Positions 1-10,327 of a stretch of DNA of 64,000 nucleotides are shown piece by piece. The notes below the pieces were generated by a model, which saw nothing but the letters and a program-made list of their open reading frames with translations, made no database searches and was not told the DNA's origin. The stretch is from Isoetes taiwanensis. Taxonomy: Eukaryota; Streptophyta; Lycopodiopsida; Isoetales; Isoetaceae. Positions within the stretch are counted from its first letter, which is position 1. Each line of letters opens with the position of its first letter. The translations under genes and the position numbers were made by a program. The stretch spans positions 16,093,428 to 16,157,427 of the forward strand of contig JAJEKV010000002.1 of assembly GCA_021234155.1 (NCBI GenBank), in the 5' to 3' direction.

Positions 1-2487
1 AGATCCGTGGAAATGTGAGCAGGAGTCCAGTCAGCATGCTCATCCATGAACTTGGTCCAAAAGGGGAGACGCCAATCAGAGGTGAGATAGCGTCGTCGTG
101 GTGGCGCTCCCAGAGATGCATATGGATAATTTTCTGGCTGAGACTGCATTGTGGGCTTCTAAGCCTGCTCCTTGAACTCGTGAACGAGGTCCGCGTCCAA
201 TGTTTGACACCATTGTTCCCAATCTGAAGAGAGGAGCATACTGTGGACAGGTGGGGAAACCCATTCCGTGGGGACAGTCTGGCTGTCCAGATATACACGC
301 AGAGCGTTGTAGCCACCAAGATGTTGTAAATAAATTTGGGAAAATTGAATACCCTCATCTTCGAATAAATTCTTACGGACTTGTTGCAGCGTCTCTGCAC
401 TCCAGAGAGGAAGATGAGTAGCAAGCTCTGGCATATACTTCTCTTTGAAAGTTTGGGCGTGACCGGATCCTGAAGGTATTTGTTCCCTGGTAACAGCAAC
501 CATTGAGCGTGTTCATTGCCATGGAACACCCTGTGAGGGCCATCATCGAACTTGTCCATAGTATCAGCCAGATAGAAGTCATGAATGACATAAGGCATGG
601 GTTGTACCAGGCGGAAGATGAAAAATTCAGGATCATCACAGGTGAAGAGGCCATAGACCAAGAGGGCACATAAGAGTCCTTTATCCTCAATGGAGATATC
701 AGGCCAAATAGTGAGAAAATCGACGCTGTTGAGGGGCTCATGAATTTTTCCATTGGCCGAATACCACTTGAGAAGAAAAAGATGTCGTCGTGAGACAACA
801 TAATCTTGATAGCTTGAGGGAGTGAAGTAATCCCGTGGGATGGTCATAGCAAGCTGTAGATAGATCTCGTGTTGACTCTGCCGCGTCTTCAGCAGACTGG
901 AGGAGCTTGGTGAAGGTGATATTCAAGGTCACGGATTTTGTTATCTTTGTCCAGGAGGAGGCGGGACTGATCCCGGAACCTGCGGTGTGAGTGCGTGGCA
1001 TGTGAAGAGGAAGGAGCCTAAGTAGAGAGCTGAAGTTGAAGACTAGCAATTTCGTGTCAACAATAAGTTTCTGCTTCTGAGCTTCAAAAATCTGAGCATG
1101 TAAAGGCGTGACCTGAGTTTGAAGTGCGGAGACTTGACCTTCGAGAAGAACAATGCGCTCATCTCTAAGTTCAACTTGGCGTAACTGACTGTTGTAATCC
1201 TTGGAGAGATCATTATACAGTGTCTGGAGATCAGTGAGGAGCTTATCTTTATCCTTCAGCTGAGCCAAAAGATCTTGGATGGTGGTCTGTAACTGAGCCT
1301 GCTGATCGGCAAGCATTGCAGTCCGTTCTTCTTCTGCTTTGAGAGCCTCACGGGCCTGTAACATGGCAGCATGCTTAGTTTGGAGACTGTCTTCAAGAGA
1401 CTGAACCTTATCTGTGGCAATTTGTAGGTCATGGTGAAGTGGATCGGTGGAATCCATGTAATGTTGGATCCCATTCATGAAATTGTCTTGAGAATCCTGA
1501 AGTTTGAGTACACACTCTTGGACATCCTGCTGATATTGATAAAGGGCACGGCGTGAAAGTGGAGGTTGCAGGGGTTGAAGAGGCAATGACGGCAGTGGAC
1601 GGATGGGATGGGTATTCTGAGAAACTTGCTGAGAACGGGAATGTTGGATTTCAGTAGACTGTGAGGAGGGAACATTGATGACAGGTTCTTGTTGTTGCTG
1701 ACGAGGAGGGGAAGAAGATGGGTGAGGACGGGAATTTTCTTTTTGGAGATTTTTCACAACAGAAATGATATTTGAAGGTTGATGAGTGGAGGACTGAGAA
1801 TCAGCGTCCAAATTTGTGGGGGAGCCTTGGCTGGGAACAGGAAGACAATGGTTAATGAGGGCTTGCATGTGAGCACCCATAGCAGATTCTAAACCAGAAG
1901 CAGGAGAATGACGGATTCTATCAAGTTCATAGCACAACCTGTAGAACAAAATTTGAGGCCAATCAAGATGGTGTGGAGAGTGAATGGCCAGGATAGCAGT
2001 ATGAAAGAAGGGCTTGTTGATGTGGGTGTTCTTGATGGAGTATCCAAAGAACTTTCGCCACAAAAACTTCACAAAGCCTTCATGTGGTTTGGCAATGTTG
2101 GTGAGCTTGTGAGTGATGGCCGCATAAGGAGTTTGGCCATACTGGGTAACATCCTGATCCTGTAGAGTAGCCCAAGTTACGGATGGGCAAATGAAATACC
2201 TCTGCCAGAAGGGCCGGAGTGAGGAGGATGCGAGTGTGATCAACTTCAGTAAGATAGCCTGCGTTGGTCTTCACCAGATGAGCAACGAATTGGCAGAGTT
2301 GAGTGGGATTTGGTGCCGGGAGTTCCTGCCGAGAGAACTCGAATAATCCTGTGCGTTCTGCAACTTCACGACTGGGACCTTCCAAAGGATCTCTGGGAGT
2401 GGGAGTAGAAAAAATCAGGGATTCAAAGAGATCCAGATCCCTGGGGACTGTGACTTGAAGGGTAGGGAACTTAGGGGAAACGGCCAT
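1..2487 (-). pseudogene. Third ORF of the gypsy element (coiled-coil protein of unknown function), truncated by window edge
   Basis: The ATG at 2487 is the start matching the other copy at 37670; both proteins open with a short segment ending in KFSTL or KFPTL. The N-terminal ~135 residues include a segment (...EVFHLPI...) reminiscent of plant transposon-associated domains of unknown function. Then come a Pro/Gln/Ser-rich linker (about 1600-1830), a long heptad-rich coiled coil (about 1050-1520) and a conserved C-terminal region with LPLW and HLGGYN motifs (about 300-430). The frame changes at about 2150-2240 and again below 740, so it reads as a pseudogene unless the indels are sequence errors. 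It lies downstream of integrase on the same strand, the place an env-like ORF occupies. It has no visible signal peptide or membrane segment, so an envelope role is not supported. Confidence 0.75.
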
Positions 2488-2933
2488 GGCAAAGAGCAAA
2501 GAGAAGAAAGGAGACCGGAAGGCAGAGAGTGGAAGACGGAGGACAAAAGAGATGCGAAAAGGTTTAGGACACGCGGGTGTTGCAGAAGGCTATTTGAGGA
2601 GAAGAAGCGGAGCCATGGATGATGCTAGGTGGCAGCAGATGCGAGAGGGGCGATTGGGAGGCAAAATTTTGGCTGTGTCTCCAAGCGGTAGAGAAAAAGC
2701 AAAGGAACGGTCGAGATGAACAAGAATGAACGGTCAGATGTGACAGCTGTACGAAGGTACAAGTAATAATGGCAGACGGGCGTAAGATGAAAGAATAACA
2801 TTTAATGCAGGCAGCTCGAGAGGTGGTCACCATAAAAATGAATGGCAGAAGGGACCTTGACTAGATTTGTGGGTGGATAGGGGAATCTGGAATTAGAAAT
2901 TGCATTGCATGTAACCACATTAGCAAATTTGTG

Positions 2934-2978
2934 ATTGGTCCACGTTGACAGAGTTTTAGGCGGTTTAGCTATAAAAAG
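2934..2978 (+). promoter_or_regulatory. CCAAT and TATA elements of the antisense gene
   Basis: An inverted CCAAT motif (ATTGG, 2934-2938) is followed 31 bases later by a TATA box (TATAAAAA, 2970-2977), and the ATG of the antisense ORF lies at 3016. The other gypsy copy has the same arrangement on its own antisense strand: ATTGG at 37211-37207, a TATATAAG-type box near 37176 and an ATG at 37139. The bases between the two motifs also match in part. Conservation in two diverged elements supports a real RNA polymerase II promoter. The 480-490 bp between this promoter and the divergently read ORF3 start could serve both genes. Confidence 0.6.
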
Positions 2979-3015
2979 CGAACATTGGGCGAGTAGAAGA
3001 CATCAGTTGGCGAAG

Positions 3016-3255
3016 ATGGATCTGGAGTGCACTATGCCGTGCAATTGCAACGAGTGGATAACTGCTAAAATGAATGCACTGGACCTGTGGAAGCTCCGCA
3101 ATCGCGGAATCCCCATGGATGGCTGGTGCGCTGGGATGGCTGAGCATCCCGACCCTCTGACAAACCCAATGGAGATGGTAATCCACCTTCACTGGGACCA
3201 TGAGCAGTGCCTCTACCACATCCTCCGTGTGACCTCTACTCCCAACCCGGAGTAA
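3016..3255 (+). CDS. Conserved antisense small protein of the gypsy element (79 aa)
   Basis: This ORF is read opposite to pol and ORF3, in the gap between integrase and ORF3. The protein opens MDLECTMP and ends in TPNPE. It is rich in Trp, Cys and His and keeps two spaced pairs, CX5C near residues 5-11 and CX5H near 39-45, that could bind metal. The element at 30195-41261 has the same ORF at 36874-37139 with about 60-65% identical residues; in the antisense frame many base differences fall in third codon positions and are silent. That pattern suggests selection on this protein. The frame upstream is open to 2935, but I chose 3016 because it follows the TATA box and starts the conserved part. 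I know no family it belongs to. Antisense genes have been reported in some plant Ty3/gypsy elements such as Grande, which is a precedent and not a proven relation. Confidence 0.65.
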   Translation: MDLECTMPCNCNEWITAKMNALDLWKLRNRGIPMDGWCAGMAEHPDPLTNPMEMVIHLHWDHEQCLYHILRVTSTPNPE

Positions 3256-3364
3256 GGGTCCCCTTTTAATGTAGGATTTTGTAAATAGGGCTCAGCCCAT
3301 AGCGGAAGTATATGGGCAATGCCCACATTTTGTTTTTCTCGACAAATATAATATAAATATGCTT

Positions 3365-5238
3365 CTAGTGATTTTGTTCTGAGTCTGAATGTGTTTGTTG
3401 CTCTTCTGAATGAATTGTTGAATCATCTGTATGAAACTGTTTGAGGCGAAAACCATTAACCAGAGTAGGTAATGGGGTGTCATCTAACTTTGCCAGTTTG
3501 AAAACACTGGGTTGTATCACTTGAATAATTTGATACGGACCAAGCCACCGAAACTTTAACTTGCCCGGAAAATTTTTGTATCTAGAGCCATAGAGCAGAA
3601 CCAAATCACCTTCTTTAAACATTTTGGCTTTGAGATGTTTATCATGCCATGATTTCCTTAACTATTGCCCAGTAAGAACACGAAGATAAGCATCTCTCCT
3701 AAGTTCATCCAACCGTTCGAGTTGATAAGCTCGTTTCTTAGGTGCTGCAGGTGGAATATGTGATGTAGCCAGTTGGAAACGAAGAGTCGGAAGGACAAAT
3801 TCAAAGGGCATGAGAGCCTCTTGGCCATAGACTAACTTGAAAGGAGTGTGGCCAGTGGCAATTTGAAACTGGTGTTGTAAGCCCAGAGAACTGTAGGTAA
3901 TTTGTCTTGCCAATCCGTGCGAGAAGCATCACAGATTTTCTTCAGGATAGTGATGAGAGTTTTGTTAGTGCTTTCAGCCAAACCATTCCCTTGAGGATAG
4001 TAAGGTGTGCTTTTTCTGTGATGTATATGCAAATACTCCGTCAACTCTTTGATGGTGTGATTGACAAAATGAACTCCTCGATCACTGACTAGTTCCGTGG
4101 GACAACCGAAATGCGTGATGATCTGCATGTAAAGTACTTTGGTCGTACTGGCAGTAGTGTTATCCAGAAGTGCACAGGCCTCCGCCCATTTGGTAGCATA
4201 ATCTGTGATAACCAAAATATAGCGGGCACGGGTGTGCCACGCAGGAGGATCCATGGGTCCCACAAAGTCCATTCCCTATTTGCTGAAGGGAAACGGCGTG
4301 GCGACCGGCATCAAAGGTAGAGTGTCACGGGCCGTTGGCCGACCCACACGCTGACAGACATCACACGTGCAGGCATGAGCGTGGGCATCCTTGAAGAGCG
4401 TGGGCCAGATGTAGCCTGCCAGAAGAATCTTGCGTGTCGTGGTGTCACCACTGAAATGACCTCCACCAAGCCCTTCGTGAGCTTGTCGAACGATATCGGG
4501 CACCTCATGAGGGAGAACACATCGACGGAGGACCATGTCTTTGTCGCGTTTGTACAGATGGCCCGCAACCATGGTGTAGGAGTGAAGCTTTTCTGGAGAG
4601 AGCGTGGGATCCTCGGATGGAAGGGCGCCAGTGAGGAGATACTGCTGAAAGTTGTGAAACCAATGAGGCGTGGCTGTGACTAAGAACAGTTGGGCGTCTG
4701 GAAAAACATCAGAAACACCCGTAGACGGATCATCTGTGTGGATGCGTGAGAGATAATCAGGTACCACATGAGATTTCCCTGCCTTGTGAATGATTTCGAA
4801 GGGAGCGAACTCTTGCAGAAGGAGGACCCAATGAACAATGCGACCCGTGGGCGTGGCCTTGTTGATCAAGTAGAGCAGAGCTTGATGATCAACGAAGAAC
4901 TTGATCTTGCTTCCCAACAAATAATGACGAAAACGTTGGACACAGAAGACTAATGTGTCAGAAAAATGATCAAGACGTTGAATGCGATTGCAGGGAGCCA
5001 GGTAAGGGTCCAGGAGGGCGGCCACAGCCTGGTCCTGATCAAGAATCATCTCCCCCCAAGGATCAGCATACTCAGGTGTCGGGGCTCTCATGTCCGGCTC
5101 TGCTGCTGTGGGTGGTCCATGGTGCCCGGGTACTTGGTCCTGGCTGCTGTGTGTGATCCGCCATTCTGGAGGTGGGGGATCGAGAAGTGCTTGGTCCCTT
5201 GGTCGCCACTTCTGCCACTGTTGGCCGTGGAGGCACAA
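3365..5238 (-). pseudogene. Remnant pol: RNase H fragment, integrase and integrase C-terminal domain
   Basis: From 5238 the frame opens in unrelated Pro-rich sequence, then matches the post-protease segment of the other copy (PEYADPWGEM near 5080), then jumps into RNase H (FVDHQALLYLIN near 4880). It continues with the zinc-binding H-H-C-C part of integrase (CDVCQRVG near 4350) to 4276. The catalytic core follows at 4272-3832 with the first Asp in MDFVGP, the second in VSDRG and the Glu in GLAESTNK, so the D,D,E triad is intact. A frame break separates it from 3913-3662, and the C-terminal domain lies at 3622-3365 with FRWLGPYQI, the GPY/F module. There is no reverse transcriptase. Integrase would insert element cDNA in the nucleus; this copy is defective. 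Confidence 0.85.
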
Positions 5239-5239
5239 A

Positions 5240-6307
5240 TACCTTCATCTTGCCATTCACCGACACCGCACATCCCCCACCGCCGACTGTCCTAATCTTT
5301 GCGAACTCCTCCTGCCTCTCCTTCATGGAGCTGTGGTCAGATCCATGTCTAAGTACATCGATGTCCCTTCGTTTACTTAGCGTATTTGCAAAGATCAACG
5401 CCTTCGGCGCGTGGTCGAGCACCGTGAGTTTAACTAGTCGGGTCTCATGCTTGGCCCTCCGACTCGGGTCGGATTTCTTCTTGCTGCGTCGCAATTGAGC
5501 CTTGCCAATACTGGGGCATGGAGCTTAGCCGAGATCTTCCCCACGTTCTTCGAGGCAAGCCCCGAACCACAATGTTTCAGTAGGATCGGGCGGTCCTTCT
5601 CCTCATGAAGGACCCGTCTAATTCCTTGTGCAACCTACGCCTCGGTATTGGGCATGGTGATGGTGCTTGCCCTGTGGTGGTACTTATGCGTTTCATCTGC
5701 ATCTTGCCAGATCATACATCTCATTTGGAACTTCGGCCATCCTCTTCTCAAGGGGCGAAAGCCTTGGTATTTGCCTCTTGACTTTCAGTCGTTTCTCTTT
5801 TTCTAGGGTGTCCAACCTCCCCCGCATCCCGGACATTGTAGCTTCACAGTGCCAACCGCCGTTTGGGGCAACCAAGCAGTGCAACTGCGCGCCCACGCAC
5901 TGTCTAAGCTCATTTTGCAGCTGTACCACGTGTTGGAGCTGATCTAGATGTCGGGTTGCATCGCTCAGGGTGCTGGACATCGCTGTCAATTCACTTCTTA
6001 GTTGGACGGCTTGATTATCGCGTGCTTAATCTCAAGGCTCAAAGTCAGCCAGCCCAAAGCGGTCATCCAGTGGCCTAATGCGTTCTTCCAGCGCCGAAAT
6101 ACGTTCTTTTTCTTTCGCCAACTGTTTCTTCAGAATAGTTGCCGGTTGGGTGTCCCTTTGCATCTCCATACCTGTCAGCTTGTCCTGAATGGCATTCAGT
6201 TTTCCTAATAGGGCATGTATTGCCTCTGTCCGTGTGATGTACTCCGAGGGGGAGGAGCCCTCGCCATTACGTGCCCACGTCTTTAGCGCATGCAGATTCC
6301 CCTCCAT
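5240..6307 (-). pseudogene. Unrecognised coiled-coil coding remnant upstream of the defective pol
   Basis: Three minus-strand open segments (6307-6032, 5989-5693, 5494-5072) sit where gag and protease would be expected. The first two are charged and heptad-rich (KKQLAKEKERISALEERI near 6100), typical of a coiled coil. The third is basic, then Ser/Pro/Thr-rich, and runs toward the pol fragment. In-frame stops lie between them (for example near 5640 and 5420). Nothing here resembles the gag of the related element at 31.0-32.7 kb, which has zinc knuckles. It may be host coding sequence picked up by the element, the gag of an unrelated element, or an older insertion. I do not recognise the family. 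Confidence 0.4.
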
Positions 6308-6675
6308 CGTTTGTAAGGCCTACAACTTTCGAGCACTCTGGAGTGAATTAGAAATGCGCAGGAAGTATATAGGGATTCAAAGATTGAAAAGGAATCACAA
6401 AGAGTGCCCGCCCTTAGTGGTTGGCATGGGGGGGTTCAACCCTATGGGTGGGGGGGCTCAATTTCGGTTGCTGCCGGAATTCTTTTGGAGTGGGAAGGAG
6501 TTGGAGGCTGGGCTATTAGATCTTTTGCTCTGTAGCTTGGGAACAAGAGCTTGGTATCTAAACCGGCATACTCTGGGAAGAAGTGATTTAGTTTTTGATT
6601 TGAAGCATCAAAAACCCTGAAATCAAAAACCCTAAGTGCGCCTGTTTTGACTAGGGGGGCTTTGACCAGGGCGCT
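6308..6675. other. No gene recognised
   Basis: This is unassigned sequence between the coiled-coil remnant and the GA-rich tract. It contains G-runs near 6427 and 6450. An open plus-strand frame covers 6189-6620 but shows no domain or codon signal I trust. Confidence 0.3.
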
Positions 6676-6792
6676 AGAGAGAGAGTGAGGGAGGGAGGGA
6701 GGGGAGGGAGGGAGGGAGGGAGAGAGAGAGAGTGTGTGTGTGAGGGCAGTGAGGGCGCTAGAGAGAGAGTGAGGGTAGTGAGGGCGCTAGGA
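6676..6792. repeat. GA-rich simple repeat
   Basis: The tract consists of (GAGG)n, (GA)n and short (GT)n runs, with the unit GGGCGCTAGAGAGAGAGTGAGG recurring in whole or part around 6670, 6750 and 6780. The open frame here encodes only Arg/Gly/Glu-rich low-complexity sequence and is not a gene. Confidence 0.9.
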
Positions 6793-7310
6793 TCATCTTT
6801 GAGGAAAGAGAATGTGTCATCAACATATTGGAGGACGCTAATAAAATTTGGAGTATTAGGAGGACGCTAATAAAATTTGGACTATTAGAAAAGGCCCATT
6901 GATATTGCCATTGATTTGATGGTGGATAACAACTCTAGTCAGCAAGGTGCAAGAGGACAACCTTGTCACACACCTTTAGCAAGAGGGAAAAAGGGACCAA
7001 GAGAACCATTGATAAGAACTACAAAGTTGGCCCTTTGATTTAAACCCATAATGAGTTGAAAAACCAAGCTTTTCCATTGCATAGACAATAAAGTCCCATC
7101 TAATAGTATCAAAGGCCTTTTTAAAATCTAGCTTAAGAAGGATGCACCCTTGATTAGAATTTTTTTCTAATGTAACCCTTCCATGGCAAAAATATAGTTC
7201 TCAAGAATGAATCTGTTAGGGAGAAAGGCAGATTGATTCAGGCTAATGCAATTTTGCCAATGATCTTTAATTCTTGTATCAATTTCAACATGTCAGCTTA
7301 GCATGTGATT
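6793..7310 (-). pseudogene. L1-type LINE reverse transcriptase remnant
   Basis: Read on the minus strand with several frame changes, this segment shows an L1-like RT: a LDFKKAFD-like segment near 7125, a region matching the conserved WDF...KLGF stretch after it, and a QYVDDT motif near 6815, which is the catalytic Asp-Asp pair of motif C. A short segment containing TAATAAAATTTGGA-like sequence is duplicated at 6835-6890, so the copy has rearranged as well as decayed. No ORF survives beyond fragments. It is an old dead insertion, oriented like the gypsy remnant to its left. Confidence 0.65.
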
Positions 7311-7598
7311 TGATTCCCTCAAGTTTCCCAATGTTCCATTGGATTTCCCTACTACTTCTTTAGATTCCTTCAAGATTAACTATGTTGGCTCGAAAGAAAA
7401 TTTTTAGCATCCTACAAAATTTTCTAAGTGAAATGAATTGGCCATTCCTTTCGTAATTTAGTTATTGAAGTAGAAGCCTAATTGTGCTACTCTTTTCTAA
7501 TATAGATTTAACCCAAATACTGACTATATGCTCATAAATCTAACAACTCATTTGTCGATATATCCAAAGGCGGCAAATGCAATCAGATTCCTTTGCCA
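7311..7598. other. No gene recognised
   Basis: AT-rich unassigned sequence between the LINE remnant and the palindromic cluster. I see no ORF of interest or repeat. Confidence 0.3.
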
Positions 7599-8256
7599 CT
7601 AGATTGTGCCATGTGGCATTTCGTATTGTCATATCATCATGCCACATCATCAAACCCTAGATTTGTGCCACATCATTAGGTAGCCACATAAAAGACACAT
7701 GGCATTTTTAATGCCACATCATTAAACCCTAGATTGTGTGTGCTACATCATCAACACGATCGAGGGTCTGATGATGTGGCACACACCATCTAGGGTTTGA
7801 TGACGTGGCACTTTTCATGAAGTTATGGAGTATGTCATGGAGTTTTGTATTGCCACATCATCACATCAATAGATTAAGCAACGTGGCATTTTTAATGCCA
7901 CATCGTTAAACCCTAGATTGTGCATGCCACATCATCAAACCCTAGATTGTAAATATTGTGTGGCACAATCTAGAGTTTGATGATGTGGCACCACACACAA
8001 TCTAGGGTTTGATGACATGGCAATACAAAATGTCACGTGGCATAATCTATTGGTTTCTTGATGTGGCAACAAATGCCACGTGGCAGAATCTAGGGTTTGA
8101 TGCATGACGTATACTATAACTTCATGAAAAATGCCACGTCGGTGCGAGCCACATCGTCAAACCCTAGATTGTGTTGATGATGTGGCGTGCACAATCTAGG
8201 ATTTAATGACGTGGCATTAAAAGTGCCACGTGACTTTCATGCGTGTCACAATCTTA
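7599..8256. repeat. Foldback-like cluster of inverted CCACATCATCAAACCCTAG repeats
   Basis: About ten copies of a motif close to CATCAAACCCTAGATTGTG occur in both orientations (for example near 7655, 7720, 7905, 7935 and 8150 forward; near 7780, 7970, 8000, 8090 and 8195 reverse), with GCCACRTGGCA-type palindromes between them. The ends are weakly inverted: TAGATTGTGCCATGTGGCA at 7600 against the complement of the sequence ending at 8256. No ORF is present. The structure fits a foldback transposon or a MITE that has duplicated internally. No target duplication was identified. Confidence 0.6.
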
Positions 8257-8640
8257 GTTGAATTTGGAATCAAGGTTCAATGTTGTATTAACTTACGCCA
8301 ATTGCCAAAATAATAGTTGTACACTTACAATATGTCAAAACAACTTCAAATCTTCGTGGTTGCTCCATCGTGTTAAACAATATTGCTTGTTCCAATATAA
8401 CACATTACTACCCCACACATTAATACCCCACTTCTGTGAATAATCACAAGGAATACCCACTGAAGGTGGGCAATTTTCTAGTACGTAAGATTGTTATTCT
8501 CTAGGGGAAATGTCCTGTACTTTAAATGGCCATTTTATTGGCCACTATCCTTCATCCATGAAACTCAAATGGCCAAAATGTGGATATGTCACAAAACCCA
8601 AAATAATAAATTGGCCATTCCAATCCTTTATCTGCCAGTT
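8257..8640. other. No gene recognised
   Basis: AT-rich sequence with weak plus-strand open frames that show no recognisable product. Confidence 0.3.
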
Positions 8641-9180
8641 AACTGCTATGAAATGGCCATTCTGCACCTACTACATAGCTATTTCTATTCTATTCTATTC
8701 TATTCTATTCTATTCTATTCTTTCTATTCTATTCTATTCTCTAGGGGATTTCACCATAATAGATCATTGTGGCCAAATGGTCCACCAGGGCGACTAAAAT
8801 TTTCACTGGTGGTTCCCTGCCATCAAGAAGAAAACACCCCAGTGAGTCTAAGCATATGCTTTCTTTCCTCCTTTTTTTCTAAAGGATTACTAACTAATCA
8901 TCAAAAGATTAAGTAAATGAAGAGCAGTAGTATAGGAGACCACAACTCATGCCAACTTTAATTATATGGTGCTTCTATGAAATGAACAATCTCCACCTAC
9001 TATATAGCTAACTCATTCTACTAAGACCGATCAGGGGATTTAGTCAGAATAGATAATCGCGGAAAATGGCCCACCGGGAGCACTAAAATTTCTGCTAGTG
9101 GCTCTCTGCCAATAAGAAGAAAATGCCTCAATGAGACTAAGCATATGCTTTCCTTGTTGAATGGAAGTAGATTGTTTATG
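8641..9180. repeat. Imperfect direct duplication of about 250 bp
   Basis: The segment from about 8648 to 8895 (ending ...CTAAGCATATGCTTTC) recurs from about 8978 to 9165 with substitutions and indels. Shared landmarks are a CACCTACTAYATAGCTA block, AGGGGATTT, AATGGYCCACC and AAGCATATGCTTTC. The first copy contains an expanded TATTC microsatellite that the second lacks. No protein is encoded. Confidence 0.65.
8688..8741. repeat. (TATTC)n microsatellite
   Basis: About ten tandem TATTC units with one interruption. The same pentamer forms the 3' tail of the LINE at 17733-18522, so this tract could be the tail of a lost LINE insertion, although no LINE 3' UTR is visible beside it. Confidence 0.85.
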
Positions 9181-9589
9181 AAGGCAAAGAAAAGAAAAAG
9201 TGTTCCATAAATAGAGATTTTGTCTATATTTAAGGAAATCGTGCCTAGGGTTTGCTTGTTTCAATCTAGTTGACATGCTAATTAAGCAATGTTTTGTAAA
9301 GTATTATTTCTAATCATTTTGAATCACAACTTGTCACGAGAGTGAGTTTGTGAAACGTGCTTTCCTATCCTTATTAAAAGAAAGGGCATGCACGTTACTA
9401 TCAACAATAGCAATTAATCAATAAGAAAGGACGTTTTTGCTACATCAAATGTCAACCAATAAGAAAGGGCATGTTATGCCAACCGAGCATTAATAAACAA
9501 CAAAAGGTGACTAGATCATTAAAATGATAATGCCTCGAAACAAAGAAGTATTTCAGAGTCTAGTTCGACGTCTATAATTCATCCAAAAT
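9181..9589. other. No gene recognised
   Basis: Between the duplicated block and the broken ASB first exon. AATAAGAAAGG-type motifs near 9420-9470 resemble sequence at 10190-10250 upstream of the second ASB exon 1, so the duplication probably includes some upstream DNA. Confidence 0.4.
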
Positions 9590-9770
9590 TTTGTAATGGC
9601 GGCCTCTATGTAATGCATGCCAGGTCTCAATACTCAAAGCCATATTATTCCCAACACATTGTGCAGGACAAAGAATGCATGGGCTCATATACAATGAATT
9701 CAGGTAGGGACACATGCTTCAAATGCATAACGCGGACGTGTTGTGGGTATTTGACAATGTTGACTGTTTC
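9590..9770 (+). pseudogene. Broken duplicate of anthranilate synthase beta exon 1
   Basis: This stretch aligns by eye with 10320-10500, including the start context TTTTGTAATGGCGGCCTCT. Here the ATG at 9597 is followed after five codons by a stop, and further indels follow, so no transit peptide or mature protein could be made. It is a tandem duplicate of the 5' part of the gene described at 10328-11472, older or more decayed than that copy. Confidence 0.65.
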
Positions 9771-10327
9771 ACGTATAATTTTTCTCATGTACATATGTTT
9801 TGAGCAAGCTTGTTGGTGGTTTACGTGTCTTTTATTAGCTGAGTAACTAGGGAAACTCATGGCATGCTATATTGTTTATGCAAGTATTTTGTGGATGAGC
9901 TAGTTTTGACTATCAAGGGCATATAGTGTCTAGAAATGTGTGGAAAAGTAAATGGCTATCCTATATACTTGACTTCGTGTCCATGCACTTATACTGGTCA
10001 AAGCATGATAGCCTAATACAACCAAAGCGAAAGTTTGAGTTTCATAAAGCATGGTTGTTTTCAGTGTCCCTGCCTCAGATATGCCGATCTGAACTCCATA
10101 GAGAAGGTAGAAAACTGATCTAAGAATCAGCCTTGATCGCCGGAGTTGGTTTTGTCAAAGCTGATTTCCTGTCCTTGTAACTTGAATAAGAAACGAATAA
10201 GAAAGGGCATTTTTGCTGGGTCAAATATCAAGCACTAAGAAAGGGGACCCAACAAGAAATGTCAACGAACCAAACAGGAAGTATTACAGATTCTACTTCT
10301 ACGTCAATAACTTATCTGAATTTTGTA
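9771..10327. other. Spacer between the two ASB first exons
   Basis: No gene recognised. The last 130 bases repeat, with changes, sequence upstream of the first broken exon. Confidence 0.3.

Larger units (their letters stand above)
1..5238 (-). mobile_element. Ty3/gypsy-type element, internally deleted, 3' end off the window
   Basis: In minus-strand order this stretch holds a protease-tail fragment, RNase H, integrase, integrase C-terminal domain, a short antisense gene and a third ORF that runs off position 1. The order matches the element at 30195-41261, but protein identity is only moderate, so the two are separate old insertions of one family. Reverse transcriptase is absent: sequence matching the intact element near 33735 is joined at about 4932 directly to RNase H sequence matching 35152, a deletion of about 1.4 kb. 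No LTR was found at the right-hand side. The element could not move without enzymes supplied by a relative. Confidence 0.85.

Noticed and set aside
5072-5494. DEAD-box helicase fragment (ALIFANTLSK)
   Set aside because: The short match is not followed by the expected helicase motifs, and the surrounding peptide is Ser/Pro/Thr-rich.
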